Origin: JAWPMT01 sp965229785
GTDB taxonomy: Bacteria; Bacteroidota; Bacteroidia; Cytophagales; Cyclobacteriaceae
Direction of reading: 5' to 3'
NCBI GenBank assembly: GCA_965229785.1
Contig: CBDDJS010000001.1
Location: 4,340,001-4,404,000, forward strand
DNA length: 64,000 nucleotides
In this document: piece by piece, positions 35,185 through 44,434 of the stretch
How the letters are laid out: every line of letters starts with the position of its first letter
How positions within the stretch are numbered: the first letter of the stretch is position 1
Made by a program: the position numbers and the translations under genes
The notes under the pieces: model-generated
Told to the model about the DNA's origin: nothing
The model's database searches: none
The model's input: the letters and a program-made list of their open reading frames with translations, nothing else

Positions 35185-35958
35185 TTAATCCGAATCGGAC
35201 TGATGAATTTGATGCTCTATGAAATGAGAGACACTATACCAAAGTTGATTTTCATTGGTCAATTGCTCTACCCCGGTATCGCCCTGATTAAGATTTACAA
35301 TGAATTGATCCAGTGCCTGAGCTGTGAGTGCATATTTTATCATCAAACTATCCCGTACCTCGGGTTTACTTACAAATTGTTGATAAGTAATGGTTTCTTC
35401 TGTTTCCGTAACCGCTTTTTCGACTTTTCTTCTTTCTTTCTCTTCCGCGGAGAAAAAAGTAAATGGACCATACACAGTTGCTCCCAGGCCAAACATAGGC
35501 ACCTCATTAGCCAGTGTTGGTGATTTATTCGCTCGAATACTTCCCGCTTCTATGGGCCTGTTGGTTGCCTCTTGAGTGATGCCATCGATTTTTAAGGGTT
35601 GTGGTCGATATCTATGAGGGACGCGATAGTTGACCTCCGCAAACACCATCACTGAGGATAACTCGGTTATTGCGGCAGAAAGTGTGATCTCCAGGCTGCG
35701 ATTCACCATCGACGCATCTACTACCACATGATGAGGTTCATACCCAATATGAGTCACCTTCAGGGTATCACCTACTTGCACATCCATCCGAAACAATCCC
35801 CGTACATTGGAAACGGTTCCTACATCGCGGTTGATGTTGATGACATGTGCACCGATCAAAGGTTCCTTGTCGGCATCCAGCAGGTATCCGGATAATCGGT
35901 CCTGCGCACTGATGGCACCTCCAAACAACATCAATATGATTATCACATATCGTATCAT
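35185..35958 (-). CDS. Secreted protein with carboxypeptidase-regulatory-like domain
   Basis: 257 residues from ATG 35958, which starts a signal peptide (MIRYVIIILMLFGGAISAQ); an open frame extends 27 codons upstream without family character. Residues of about 21-100 form a CarboxypepD_reg-like beta-sandwich (LSGYLLDADKEPLIGAHV, RGLFRMDVQVGDTLKVTHI), the domain also found at the N-terminus of TonB-dependent receptors. The rest is charged with a helical tail and no barrel. In Bacteroidota such stand-alone proteins are frequent and mostly uncharacterised. It sits 219 bases upstream of the S8 peptidase gene on the same strand and near the second tiny paralogue. Confidence 0.7.
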   Translation of the reverse strand: MIRYVIIILMLFGGAISAQDRLSGYLLDADKEPLIGAHVININRDVGTVSNVRGLFRMDVQVGDTLKVTHIGYEPHHVVVDASMVNRSLEITLSAAITELSSVMVFAEVNYRVPHRYRPQPLKIDGITQEATNRPIEAGSIRANKSPTLANEVPMFGLGATVYGPFTFFSAEEKERRKVEKAVTETEETITYQQFVSKPEVRDSLMIKYALTAQALDQFIVNLNQGDTGVEQLTNENQLWYSVSHFIEHQIHQSDSD

Positions 35959-36160
35959 GCTGTGAATAACGTCACAATCTGTCAAATGGTGGTACGTTAA
36001 TACGACATTTAACCTTTTTTGTGATTTGGCACATGCCACATCACCTTCTTCTTATGGCTGATTATTTCCTGGAAGAAATGCTTCCGATTTGTCTGCTAGT
36101 TGTATTGGTTGTGATCAGAGTACTGATCGAAGTGTTTTGAGTAGGTAGTGAGTGGCACTT

Positions 36161-36316
36161 TTACGCCATGTGACTTTTCACAAAAGCCCGGCATTTGGCT
36201 TTGGTACCGACAAACAAAATACTGGCATTTTCCCGAACGACAGTGTAGGCATCAAGGGCTTCGTTGAACTGAATCCGCATGCCCTTTTTAAAGAGGAGAT
36301 TTCTGATGAAGTTCAT
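36161..36316 (-). CDS. Tiny conserved protein, paralogue B
   Basis: 51 residues: MNFIRNLLFKKGMRIQFNE, then ALDAYTVVRENASILFVGT, then KAKCRAFVKSHMA. It is the clear paralogue of the 52-residue protein at 33,171-33,329: SILFVGTK, KC and FV line up, as do the basic start and the DAY motif. Both end at nearly the same place, showing that this is the full family length. It is divergent from the SusC gene, with about 200 AT-rich bases between them. A plus-strand frame over the same bases is its shadow. Family and function not recognised. Confidence 0.65.
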   Translation of the reverse strand: MNFIRNLLFKKGMRIQFNEALDAYTVVRENASILFVGTKAKCRAFVKSHMA

Positions 36317-36519
36317 AACTTTATTATTTTATTTATATTTTAACTATAATTAATACCATTTTGTTGCCTTTTTCACTAATTATTTCAAATTAGTTTTTTA
36401 TCAAACCGTGATTTGCTGTGTATGCGCCGCACGCGTTTTGGTAAGATTTTTCCTTCCTGAATGCCTGATGTCAATGCATTCTTCTTAATTTGTTCTTTTA
36501 ATAACCGTTTGTAACTTTT

Positions 36520-39500
36520 ATGAAATCACTGCCTGCATTTTTTCTGGCATGCATATGCCTGAATTTTGCCTATGCGCAAACGGTAGTTTCCGGGAAAGTC
36601 ACCGAAGAAGGGAATGACATAGGTATTCCGGGGGTTACCGTCTCCGCCAAAGGATCAACCGCCTCAACCATTACAGATGTATATGGAGAATTTGAATTAA
36701 CGGTTCCGGAAGGAACTACCACCATTGTATTTTCAGCTACCGGAATGCGAACGAGAGAAGTCGCTCTTGGTAGTAGTACAGTGATCAATACTTCGCTCCA
36801 AACCGATAATTCCGCCGAACCCACAGATGTCGTTTCCGTAGGATTTGGGCAACAATCTGCTGCTGAAGTAACCAGTAGCATTGCTCAGATCCAATCCGAC
36901 GATATCAGCGATGCTCCGGTTGTAGACCTTGAACAAGCCAATCAGGGTCGGGCCTCGGGTATATTCATACAGAATAATGGCGGTAAACTTGGAGAAGGCA
37001 CTTCCATCCGAATCCGGGGAGGTTCATCACTTTCAGCCTCTAACCAACCCCTTTATATCATCGATGGCGTTCCGCTGGCATCGGGCTCACAAAATGACAT
37101 TAACCCCGCCAACATCGAATCGATGGAAGTATTGAAAGACGCTTCCGCCGCAGCGATCTATGGGTCAAGGGCCGCAAATGGTGTGATCATCATTACCACA
37201 AAATCAGGGAAGTCTGGTAAAATGAAAGTTGAAGCTGATTATCAATTTGGCATTGGCCAGACACCAAAGACACTGGACTTATATTCTCCCGAACAGTACA
37301 ATCAACAGGTAATTGAATTTACTTTACGCGCCATCAGTCTGGACGGTGAAATCACCCGCGAAAACCTGGAAAGATGGGCTGCCCAAGGCAATAGTACCAT
37401 TCAACTATCGGGAACAGATCCTTCCGGAATCGATGAAATCACCATTCGGGTTTTGGACTCTCTGACGTTTAATACCGATTGGCAGGACCAGGTTTTCAGA
37501 AATGCCCACTCCAACCGAGCCAACGTGAATGTTTCCGGAGGTACGGAGCAATTCAATTATTTCGGTGGCCTCTCATTTCTGGATCAACAAGGAATACTCA
37601 TAGGAAATGAATTTCAACGACTAAGTGGAAGACTTAATCTGGGAAGCCAAATCACGCCAGCTTTATCCGTCAATCTTAGCCTCAACTACGCAGGCACCAA
37701 AGACAATCGGCTCAATGACGATCAGGACCTGGGCTCACCTCTACAAGCCATTGTATTACCTCCCTCCGATTCCTTTTCCGAGAATGATGATTACCGTTTG
37801 ATTGTCCGCAGGCTGGAATACAATCCTCTGACAGAGATCAATTTTTCAGATAATATTGAAAAAGGGAACAGCCTGATCGGGAACCTGAACCTAAAGTACG
37901 ATTTCAATGACCAACTTTCCCTCAACGTACAGGGCGGAACAGATTTCTTCGATTCGCGTATCGAGCGTAGACAAGGCCCGCAGACCCTGGAAGGTGCGGG
38001 AACTGGCCTGTCCAGATTGACAGAGATCACGGTTACTAACAATATTCTTACCGGTTTTCTTGATTACAGCACCGACCTTAATAATAATCATGGACTAAGT
38101 GCCGTGGTAGGGACCTCTTATCAGACCTCAACTACGGAGACTGCCTTTCGACTGGCACGAGTCAACTCCATTAGTACATTGGAAGGACTATCCAGCACTG
38201 ATGCCAGTCTACAAGATGTCCCTATTGCAGATTCGAAGTTTGCTTTTCTTTCGTTCTTCACCCGGGTAAACTACAACATTGATGATAAGTACATTTTCCA
38301 ATTGAGCGCTCGTGCTGATGGTTCTTCCAGATTTAGTGAGGATAATCGATTTGGTTACTTCCCGGCCTTATCTGCCGGTTGGAATATTCACAAGGAAGAT
38401 TTCTTCAATGTCGATGCGCTGAGTACATTGAAGTTTAAAGCCAGCTATGGATTGGTGGGCACCACACCCGATGAAGATTTTCTATATAGGAGGAATTTCA
38501 TCAACATCAACTATGGCAGTGAAGAGGGAATCAGACTCTCGAATCTGGCAAACGCTGATTTGAAATGGGAAACTACAACTCAAACGGATGTCGGACTTGA
38601 AGTAGGTATATTGGATGATCGCATTACGGCTACAGTAGATTATTACCTCAAGCAAACAGAAGACTTACTCTTTCCTGTACCTGTAACTCAGACTTCAGGC
38701 TTTTCGGCGGTACTTCAAAATATTGGAAGCATGGAAAACAGTGGCTTTGAATTTAGCATAAGTAGTTTGAATGTCTCCACCACTGATTTCTCCTGGTCAA
38801 CCAACTTTAATATTTCTACGAACAAAAACGAGATCACTGACCTGGGTGGACAAAATGCCATCGTTGGTGTGAATGCCTTTTTGGAAGGACAGGCTTCTGG
38901 TGTGTTCTATACCAGACGTTACGTTGGAGTAGATCCTGGTAATGGTCGAGCTTTGTATGATAACGGAAGCGGAGGAACTACAACTGATTGGGAATCGGCG
39001 CCCAGAATGGTCATTGGAGATCCAAACCCAGACTTCTTCGGTGGGTTATCCAATAACCTGGCCTATAAAGGGTTTGAGCTGGACTTCTTATTCCAGTTTG
39101 TTCAGGGTGTGGACATCTACAACGCCACTGGCGAATTCCTTTCCAACAGTGGTATCCTTAATCTTGGACAAACTGTCAATCAGCTAGATCGCTGGTATGC
39201 ACCCGGAGATCAGGCTGCATTTCCCGTATTGAATCCATTCCAGGAAAACACAAACCCTTCTTCTCGATTCCTTGAAGATGGCAGCTATGTACGCTTGAAA
39301 ACACTGACCCTCACCTACAATTTCCCAAGCGAGACGGTTTCAAATTGGGGATTGAGTTACTTCAAATTTTATGTCGGAGGTCAGAACCTGCTTACGTTTA
39401 CCGACTACTCTGGTTATGACCCGGATGTCAACTATATTGATCCTAATTTCGGCACCATTGAACGGAACATCAGTCGAGGTATTGACAACTTCACAGCGCC

Positions 39501-39543
39501 ACAGGCGCGGACCATTATTTCAGGAATTAAAATCGGATTTTGA
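36520..39543 (+). CDS. SusC/RagA family TonB-linked outer-membrane protein
   Basis: 1,007 residues. Signal peptide (MKSLPAFFLACICLNFAYAQ), carboxypeptidase-regulatory-like domain (about 21-100, VSGKVTEEGNDIGIPGVTV), TonB plug domain (about 105-225, with SIRIRGGSSLSASNQPLYI and the IDGVPL stretch), then the 22-strand barrel region to the end (ISGIKIGF). SusC proteins import glycans or peptides captured by a partner SusD lipoprotein, using TonB energy. It is directly followed by a SusD gene two bases after its stop. No regulator or degrading enzyme adjoins, so the ligand cannot be named. Confidence 0.93.
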   Translation: MKSLPAFFLACICLNFAYAQTVVSGKVTEEGNDIGIPGVTVSAKGSTASTITDVYGEFELTVPEGTTTIVFSATGMRTREVALGSSTVINTSLQTDNSAEPTDVVSVGFGQQSAAEVTSSIAQIQSDDISDAPVVDLEQANQGRASGIFIQNNGGKLGEGTSIRIRGGSSLSASNQPLYIIDGVPLASGSQNDINPANIESMEVLKDASAAAIYGSRAANGVIIITTKSGKSGKMKVEADYQFGIGQTPKTLDLYSPEQYNQQVIEFTLRAISLDGEITRENLERWAAQGNSTIQLSGTDPSGIDEITIRVLDSLTFNTDWQDQVFRNAHSNRANVNVSGGTEQFNYFGGLSFLDQQGILIGNEFQRLSGRLNLGSQITPALSVNLSLNYAGTKDNRLNDDQDLGSPLQAIVLPPSDSFSENDDYRLIVRRLEYNPLTEINFSDNIEKGNSLIGNLNLKYDFNDQLSLNVQGGTDFFDSRIERRQGPQTLEGAGTGLSRLTEITVTNNILTGFLDYSTDLNNNHGLSAVVGTSYQTSTTETAFRLARVNSISTLEGLSSTDASLQDVPIADSKFAFLSFFTRVNYNIDDKYIFQLSARADGSSRFSEDNRFGYFPALSAGWNIHKEDFFNVDALSTLKFKASYGLVGTTPDEDFLYRRNFININYGSEEGIRLSNLANADLKWETTTQTDVGLEVGILDDRITATVDYYLKQTEDLLFPVPVTQTSGFSAVLQNIGSMENSGFEFSISSLNVSTTDFSWSTNFNISTNKNEITDLGGQNAIVGVNAFLEGQASGVFYTRRYVGVDPGNGRALYDNGSGGTTTDWESAPRMVIGDPNPDFFGGLSNNLAYKGFELDFLFQFVQGVDIYNATGEFLSNSGILNLGQTVNQLDRWYAPGDQAAFPVLNPFQENTNPSSRFLEDGSYVRLKTLTLTYNFPSETVSNWGLSYFKFYVGGQNLLTFTDYSGYDPDVNYIDPNFGTIERNISRGIDNFTAPQARTIISGIKIGF

Positions 39544-39545
39544 TC

Positions 39546-41045
39546 ATGAAAACGCTTAGATATACAACTCTTTTCGCGCTGTTGCTAATTGCTTTTTCAT
39601 GCGACAGTTTATTGGACATAGATGCCGATGGCACCATCAGTGGAGACGTACTTTCCAACGATGCTGCGATTGAAAGTGCCTTATTAGGCGCCTATTATAG
39701 TTTTGGAGGAATTTCAGACGGGAATGATGGTGGTGAGCTCTTAGGAGGAGATTTCTCAATCATAGCCACCCTACTCGGCAGAGCCAACGGCCAGGAAATC
39801 TTCTGGTCTTCCGCGACGGGTCCTGCTTATGCCAATTTCATTGATAAAGACATTGTCAATACGAATACTCGCGTAGAAGCCAATTGGCGACGGGCCTACG
39901 AAGTGATCAACGCGGTAAACGGCATCCTGGCCAACATCGAAAATGTTACTTCAGCTACAGATCGAGATCGCATTCGTGGTGAAGCCCTCGCCATGCGGGG
40001 CATTCTTTATTTTGAAATGGTTCGTTTGTGGGCTCCTCAATATGATGCAGATGGTGTATCACCCGCTTCTACACCGGCCATTCCGATCATTACTACGGCG
40101 GTAACGGATGTAGGTGAGATTACCACACCTTCAATCAGTACTATCGAACAGGTGTACCAACAAGCTGAAAGTGATCTGACAGAAGCATCCAACTTATTGC
40201 AGTCCCTCGGCACCAATGGAACCCGGTTGTCTTATTATGCTTGCCAGGCTTATTTAGGGAGAATGTCGATGCAACAGAATAACTACATCGATGCGATCCT
40301 TTACCTGAATGAAGTCATTACTTCTGGTGCTTACGCCTTGACAAGTTCACCGCAAGCTGCCTTCAACAATAGTACTAACTCGACCGAGGACATATTTGCT
40401 ATCCAGCAAACCTTGTCTAACACAGCAGGCGACCGCTCTACAGGAACGGGACTGGTGAATTTCTATTCTCCTTTATCAGAAAGTGGACTGGGAACGATGG
40501 CCATCATTCGCTCATCTGTTTTCAGTGATCTACTTTTCAATAGCCCCAGATATGAAGATGCTGATTTGAGAGGAACCATCGATGTGGATGTAGATGCCTC
40601 CACTACCAGTACACAGGTTAACACGGCTTTCATCAAGAATATCCCTAACAATAACGATGACTTGCTCTCTACAACCAAGTACTTGCGTGGTGATCGCGTG
40701 ATACCCGTAATCAGACTGGCAGAAATGCACTTATCACGAGCCGAATCACTTTATGAAATCAATCGAACGGTGATCAATACAACGGCTCTGGAGGATTTAA
40801 ACCTCGTAAGAACCAGAGCAGGCCTTCCGGCATTGGCGGTTTCTGATTTTGCTGATCCAGCCGCATTCCGTGATAGTGTAAGACTCGAGCGAAATCGTGA
40901 ATTGATCTACGAAGGGCATTTGCTGCACGATCTACGCAGATGGGGAACATTTGTGGGATCTCCGTTCGGAACATCAGACCCTTGGGGAGATAATTTTGTG
41001 TTGCCTATTCCTCAGGCTGAAACGGATACAGGAACCGGAGGTTGA
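39546..41045 (+). CDS. SusD/RagB family nutrient-binding lipoprotein
   Basis: 499 residues from ATG 39546, two bases after the SusC stop; a TTG two codons earlier is less likely. Lipobox LIAFSCDS puts it on the outer membrane surface. SusD features include LGAYYSFGG, a TPR-like helical core, RGILYFEMVRLWAP (the conserved 'RAxxYxxLVRxwG' type helix), and near the C-terminus RNRELIYEGHLLHDLRRWG. It forms the lid on the SusC pore and captures the ligand. A hairpin terminator follows. Confidence 0.92.
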   Translation: MKTLRYTTLFALLLIAFSCDSLLDIDADGTISGDVLSNDAAIESALLGAYYSFGGISDGNDGGELLGGDFSIIATLLGRANGQEIFWSSATGPAYANFIDKDIVNTNTRVEANWRRAYEVINAVNGILANIENVTSATDRDRIRGEALAMRGILYFEMVRLWAPQYDADGVSPASTPAIPIITTAVTDVGEITTPSISTIEQVYQQAESDLTEASNLLQSLGTNGTRLSYYACQAYLGRMSMQQNNYIDAILYLNEVITSGAYALTSSPQAAFNNSTNSTEDIFAIQQTLSNTAGDRSTGTGLVNFYSPLSESGLGTMAIIRSSVFSDLLFNSPRYEDADLRGTIDVDVDASTTSTQVNTAFIKNIPNNNDDLLSTTKYLRGDRVIPVIRLAEMHLSRAESLYEINRTVINTTALEDLNLVRTRAGLPALAVSDFADPAAFRDSVRLERNRELIYEGHLLHDLRRWGTFVGSPFGTSDPWGDNFVLPIPQAETDTGTGG

Positions 41046-41062
41046 GGTCTTAAAACATCATT

Positions 41063-41090
41063 AAGCCGGTCTGAGAAGATCGGCTTTTTT
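41063..41090. terminator. Rho-independent terminator shared by converging genes
   Basis: Stem AAGCCG (41063-41068), with extra imperfect pairing of GTC and GAT, then six-base loop TGAGAA, then CGGCTT (41081-41086) followed by a run of T to 41090. It ends the SusC/D unit; the convergent gene stops at its right edge, so it may serve both. Confidence 0.75.
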
Positions 41091-41880
41091 ATTGACCTGA
41101 AAACTTCCACCATCCCAGCTTATCGTAACTGACACAAAGGTAAGATTCACCATTTTTGACAATCGTTCCGCAACGTTCAGGTATCGACACTGTTGATCTT
41201 TCTTCTGTGGTTAAGTCCAACCGCACCAGGGAAGTTTCAGAAAAATAGAACAGATGGTCTTCGATCAACTGAATCGATTTGGCGTCTTCTTCAGCTATGT
41301 ACTTCCGGAGGTTGCCAAATAAATCAAAAAGGTAAATACCCCGGTATTGATCGACCAGGATCAGGCTTTGTTTTTGAGCGCTGAAATGCACCAGATCTTC
41401 CAGATCCAGTCCTATTTGTAGCACTACTTCGTGCAATACATTCCCTGTGAAACGATCGACTTTCGAGATACGGAAAGGGTCACTCTCGAGAAGCCAAAGT
41501 TGTCGGTCCACACTTGGTGTGGCAAGCCACACAAAAGAAGAGGTCCACTGGTTCAGGTCATAAATGACGGGATTGGCCAGAAAACGATCAAGAAATACAA
41601 CTTGCTGATTGTCCCGAACAAAAAAGAATGGATTTAGGCTGTTTTGTGCTTCCAGTGCCGTATACGGACCTAAATTAGGTTGCGAAAAATTGGCGAGCAC
41701 TTCACCTGATGCATTCATCTTGATCAATTGATCATCCGCTAATGCGATAAAAATGTTATGCTGAAAGTCTGTTGAAACTGAGACGATTTCCGCATCAAAA
41801 ACTTTTTCATCAATTAACTCCCACGATTGTCCTTGAACGAACTGGACAACAAAAAGGAATAACGTGCTACTGATCTTCAA
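41089..41880 (-). CDS. Hypothetical secreted protein, beta-propeller-like
   Basis: 263 residues if started at TTG 41880, which gives a perfect signal peptide (KISSTLFLFVVQFVQGQ) and overlaps lpxH by 14 bases. ATG starts further upstream lie deep inside lpxH and yield no signal. The mature part has repeated blocks of about 40 residues ending in a hydrophobic Asp-containing strand (ADDQLIKMNASGEVL, DQYRGIYLFDLFGNL, KIDRFTG-like), as in short WD/NHL-type propellers. Family not recognised. Probably periplasmic. Overlap implies co-transcription and translational coupling with lpxH. Confidence 0.6.
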   Translation of the reverse strand: MKISSTLFLFVVQFVQGQSWELIDEKVFDAEIVSVSTDFQHNIFIALADDQLIKMNASGEVLANFSQPNLGPYTALEAQNSLNPFFFVRDNQQVVFLDRFLANPVIYDLNQWTSSFVWLATPSVDRQLWLLESDPFRISKVDRFTGNVLHEVVLQIGLDLEDLVHFSAQKQSLILVDQYRGIYLFDLFGNLRKYIAEEDAKSIQLIEDHLFYFSETSLVRLDLTTEERSTVSIPERCGTIVKNGESYLCVSYDKLGWWKFSGQ

Positions 41881-42667
41881 ATTTCTCCAAACGGAGCTTT
41901 TCACCATCGAATGTAGCATAAGTGCAATGTTTAATCCATTCTCCCAGATTAACGTAACGAGATTCTCCCACCTCAATATCGAGTGGAAGATGCCGATGAC
42001 CAAATAAATAGGCGTCATGATGTTGATGTGCCTCATGAGAACGGACAAACTGCAATAAATATTCCTCTTCTCCCAAAAACTCCGCATCCTTGACGGCATT
42101 TTTATTCCGACTTTTATTGGACCAGGTTTTCGCAAGCCAAACCCCAACATTTGGATGTAACCATTTGAACATCCACTGACAAAGGCCACTGGAAAAGAAT
42201 CGCTTCAAAAATTTGTAAAAGTGATCTCCAGGGCCTAGCCCATCACCATGTCCGACAAAAAACGATTGATTACCCATCTGAAAGTTGACCGGGCCATTGT
42301 ACACGGGAATACCAAGTTCTCTGGGAAAGTAATCGAACATCCACATGTCGTGGTTACCCGTGAAAAAGATAATAGGGATGTTCTTTTCACGCAATGCCGC
42401 AATCTTTCCCTGGAATCGGATAAATCCCATCGGGATTACATTGTTGTATTCGAACCAAAAGTCGAAAATATCCCCGACCAAGATGATGGCCGCCGCATCG
42501 GACTCGATGGCATCGAGCCAGCGTATGATCTTTTTTTCGCGCACCAGGCTCTCTGTGTGACCAGGAGCACCTAAGTGAAAATCGCTCGCGAAGTAGACCT
42601 TTTTCCCCGCGGCTAATGCTTTAAAATCTGTATTGACCTGAATGTCTTTTGGTATTGTGCTCCCCAA
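41867..42667 (-). CDS. lpxH: UDP-2,3-diacylglucosamine diphosphatase (LpxH family)
   Basis: 266 residues, cytoplasmic or membrane-peripheral. The calcineurin-like metal site is complete: D29 and H31 (SDFHLG), D66 (VGDIFDFW), N105 and H106 (TGNHDMW), a later His in GHGDG and the FGHRHLP pair. The enzyme hydrolyses UDP-2,3-diacylglucosamine to lipid X and UMP, a lipid A step. The start is TTG at 42667; no ATG precedes the first strand (KKVYFASDFHLG), so a non-ATG start must be used. Length and motifs match Bacteroidota LpxH-like proteins. Confidence 0.85.
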   Translation of the reverse strand: MGSTIPKDIQVNTDFKALAAGKKVYFASDFHLGAPGHTESLVREKKIIRWLDAIESDAAAIILVGDIFDFWFEYNNVIPMGFIRFQGKIAALREKNIPIIFFTGNHDMWMFDYFPRELGIPVYNGPVNFQMGNQSFFVGHGDGLGPGDHFYKFLKRFFSSGLCQWMFKWLHPNVGVWLAKTWSNKSRNKNAVKDAEFLGEEEYLLQFVRSHEAHQHHDAYLFGHRHLPLDIEVGESRYVNLGEWIKHCTYATFDGEKLRLEKFEDQ

Positions 42668-42733
42668 GATTGGATTATTAGGCAGTTCGGAGGCAATATT
42701 AGCGAAGGCAAGGGAGGACTAAAAACCGCTATA

Positions 42734-43789
42734 TCAGTTTACGGCATCCTTGACCAATCTCACACTAAATCCGTAGGTCTTATAGGCATAGTCGCGGTAC
42801 AATCGCCCTTCTTTCTTTTTGATGTATCGCAAGGCGGCCAAATCCGTTTGTTTCATGCTGGTATCAGTTGCCGTCCAATAGTAGCCACTTTCTTCCAAAA
42901 AGGCATATTCATCTCCGTCGAAATGCAAAAAACCACCATACAACCCGTTGAATCCTGACTGACCATCTGTCTTGAGTGACCTACCTACCGGATCTCCTCT
43001 CCATTCAAGGGAGTCCAGGGTTCTCGTATCCATTCCAAGCGCTTGCTCCAACTGTTTCCAGTCATTGTCACTTGGTAGTCGCCAGCCCTCAATCTGTTCC
43101 GCTACTTCAATCGCTTCATACCAATTATAAAGCGCCCCGTAGGTTTCACAATTTTTATCATCCGCATCGTAACAGGTGTTGTTCTCTCCGATCTTAGTCA
43201 AATTACTGGCGGTCCACCATTGGTTTCCAATTTTAATAGCATCAAACGAAGCATTTTCACCCTTCCAAACTGCTGTATCCAGCGCCAATTGGAGTTGAAT
43301 TGTGGTGCTATCGTAAGGGCCGAATACATATTCCTTCTCAAAACTGCTGTATCCAAATGAACCAATCACCTTGATCTTATAGGTATCCGGAACAATTTTG
43401 GGTAAGTGACTATGCCAATCTCTGATGGTATCCGCATTTAGGACGACCACAGCATCTTTATCGTCCAAATCAAACTTCAAAGAAACTGTTTCCCTGGCTT
43501 TACAATCTACGATGATGGGCTGCTCAAGCTTGGAAGGAAATTTGAACTCTTCATCGAAATTGCAGAAATAGGCTGAATCCATACTGGTTACCGTAAGATG
43601 CGTTTTACCAGGGAGGACGGCTATTTTCAAAGGCGTAATACCGACGTTCTTGCCGTCAATATTGACCAGACATTTAACATCAGGAATGCTGGTCTTGATA
43701 TCGAGAGAGACCGTCTTAAAAAAACTGAAGTATTGGCATCCGCAGAGGAGCAGAAGCAAAACAATCCCGGTTCGTGAAATAGTCTTCAA
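42734..43789 (-). CDS. FISUMP-domain lipoprotein
   Basis: 351 residues, start TTG at 43789 directly before a lipoprotein signal (LLLLLCGC). Residues of about 30-170 are beta-rich with PEGA-like repeats (VNIDGKNVGITPLKI, then VVLNADTIRDWH). From about 185 comes a 'Fibrobacter succinogenes major paralogous' domain: IKIGNQWWTASNL, YGALYNWYEAIE, GWRLPSDNDWKQLE, and YYWTATDT, ending KTYGFSVRLVK. FISUMP proteins are surface lipoproteins, often adhesive. No close neighbour suggests its role. Confidence 0.82.
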   Translation of the reverse strand: MKTISRTGIVLLLLLCGCQYFSFFKTVSLDIKTSIPDVKCLVNIDGKNVGITPLKIAVLPGKTHLTVTSMDSAYFCNFDEEFKFPSKLEQPIIVDCKARETVSLKFDLDDKDAVVVLNADTIRDWHSHLPKIVPDTYKIKVIGSFGYSSFEKEYVFGPYDSTTIQLQLALDTAVWKGENASFDAIKIGNQWWTASNLTKIGENNTCYDADDKNCETYGALYNWYEAIEVAEQIEGWRLPSDNDWKQLEQALGMDTRTLDSLEWRGDPVGRSLKTDGQSGFNGLYGGFLHFDGDEYAFLEESGYYWTATDTSMKQTDLAALRYIKKKEGRLYRDYAYKTYGFSVRLVKDAVN

Positions 43790-43856
43790 AATCGTCTAAC
43801 TGGAGTATCTGAAAACCAAGTTACGAAGGATTGCGCGAATTGGAAACTTTCGTACT

Positions 43857-44342
43857 TTATTCCTCTGTATCTTCTACTTCGGAAACAGGTTTCAGGTTCG
43901 CTGGAATTTCCTCTTCCTCCAAATATGGATACACTTCCACGATATTCGTTTTGGTAATGGACGGAATTTCGAATGGGACCAGCATTGAGCTCAGATTGTC
44001 TTCTACTCTTACAAATGCCTGTCGAACATCCTCTGCTCCAACCAAAAAATAAGTATTGATCTTTACTTCCTTTTCACTATCTCCATCCACGGTGGAGTAA
44101 GTCACTTTGCATTTGTACCAGTAATCAGAATCCTCGTAATTGATCACCTCGGAGATGTTTGATTTTGTGATGGCTGTGATCGCAAATTCTCCGGCAATGT
44201 TCTGTTCCATTGCAGCGTAGATACGTGTCTCAGCATCAGTATAAGAAACCGCATCTACCAGGTAAGCCTCAGTTACTTGTTTCATGATGCCCTCATCATT
44301 TTCCTTACCATACTTGGCTTTACAGGTGAACCAGATTTTCAT
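43857..44342 (-). CDS. DUF4494 protein
   Basis: 161 residues, no signal peptide, so cytoplasmic. It contains two internal repeats of about 70 residues: WFTCKAKYGKEND ... ITAITKSNISEVI, and WYKCKVTYSTVDGD ... IPSITKTNIVEVY. The second ends in the conserved TKTNIVEVYPY typical of DUF4494, found across Bacteroidota and their phages. A Glu-rich tail follows. Function unknown. It lies 92 bases after the start of the neighbouring paralogue cluster on the same strand, and may be a separate unit. Confidence 0.82.
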   Translation of the reverse strand: MKIWFTCKAKYGKENDEGIMKQVTEAYLVDAVSYTDAETRIYAAMEQNIAGEFAITAITKSNISEVINYEDSDYWYKCKVTYSTVDGDSEKEVKINTYFLVGAEDVRQAFVRVEDNLSSMLVPFEIPSITKTNIVEVYPYLEEEEIPANLKPVSEVEDTEE

Positions 44343-44434
44343 CTCCCGGAAGGTTTAAATGTTTAAATAAAGGCGGCAAAAGTAGAGCAGTTAATCATAG
44401 ATCATGAACAGATTTTGAATAAGTTTTCCACGTT

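Noticed and set aside
36152..36343. Plus-strand 63-residue frame upstream of SusC
   Set aside because: It is the antisense shadow of the 51-residue minus-strand gene, which has a paralogue in the window.
41881..42189. Longer version of the propeller-like protein (366 residues)
   Set aside because: The added part is the shadow of lpxH in another frame; the signal peptide starts at the TTG at 41880.
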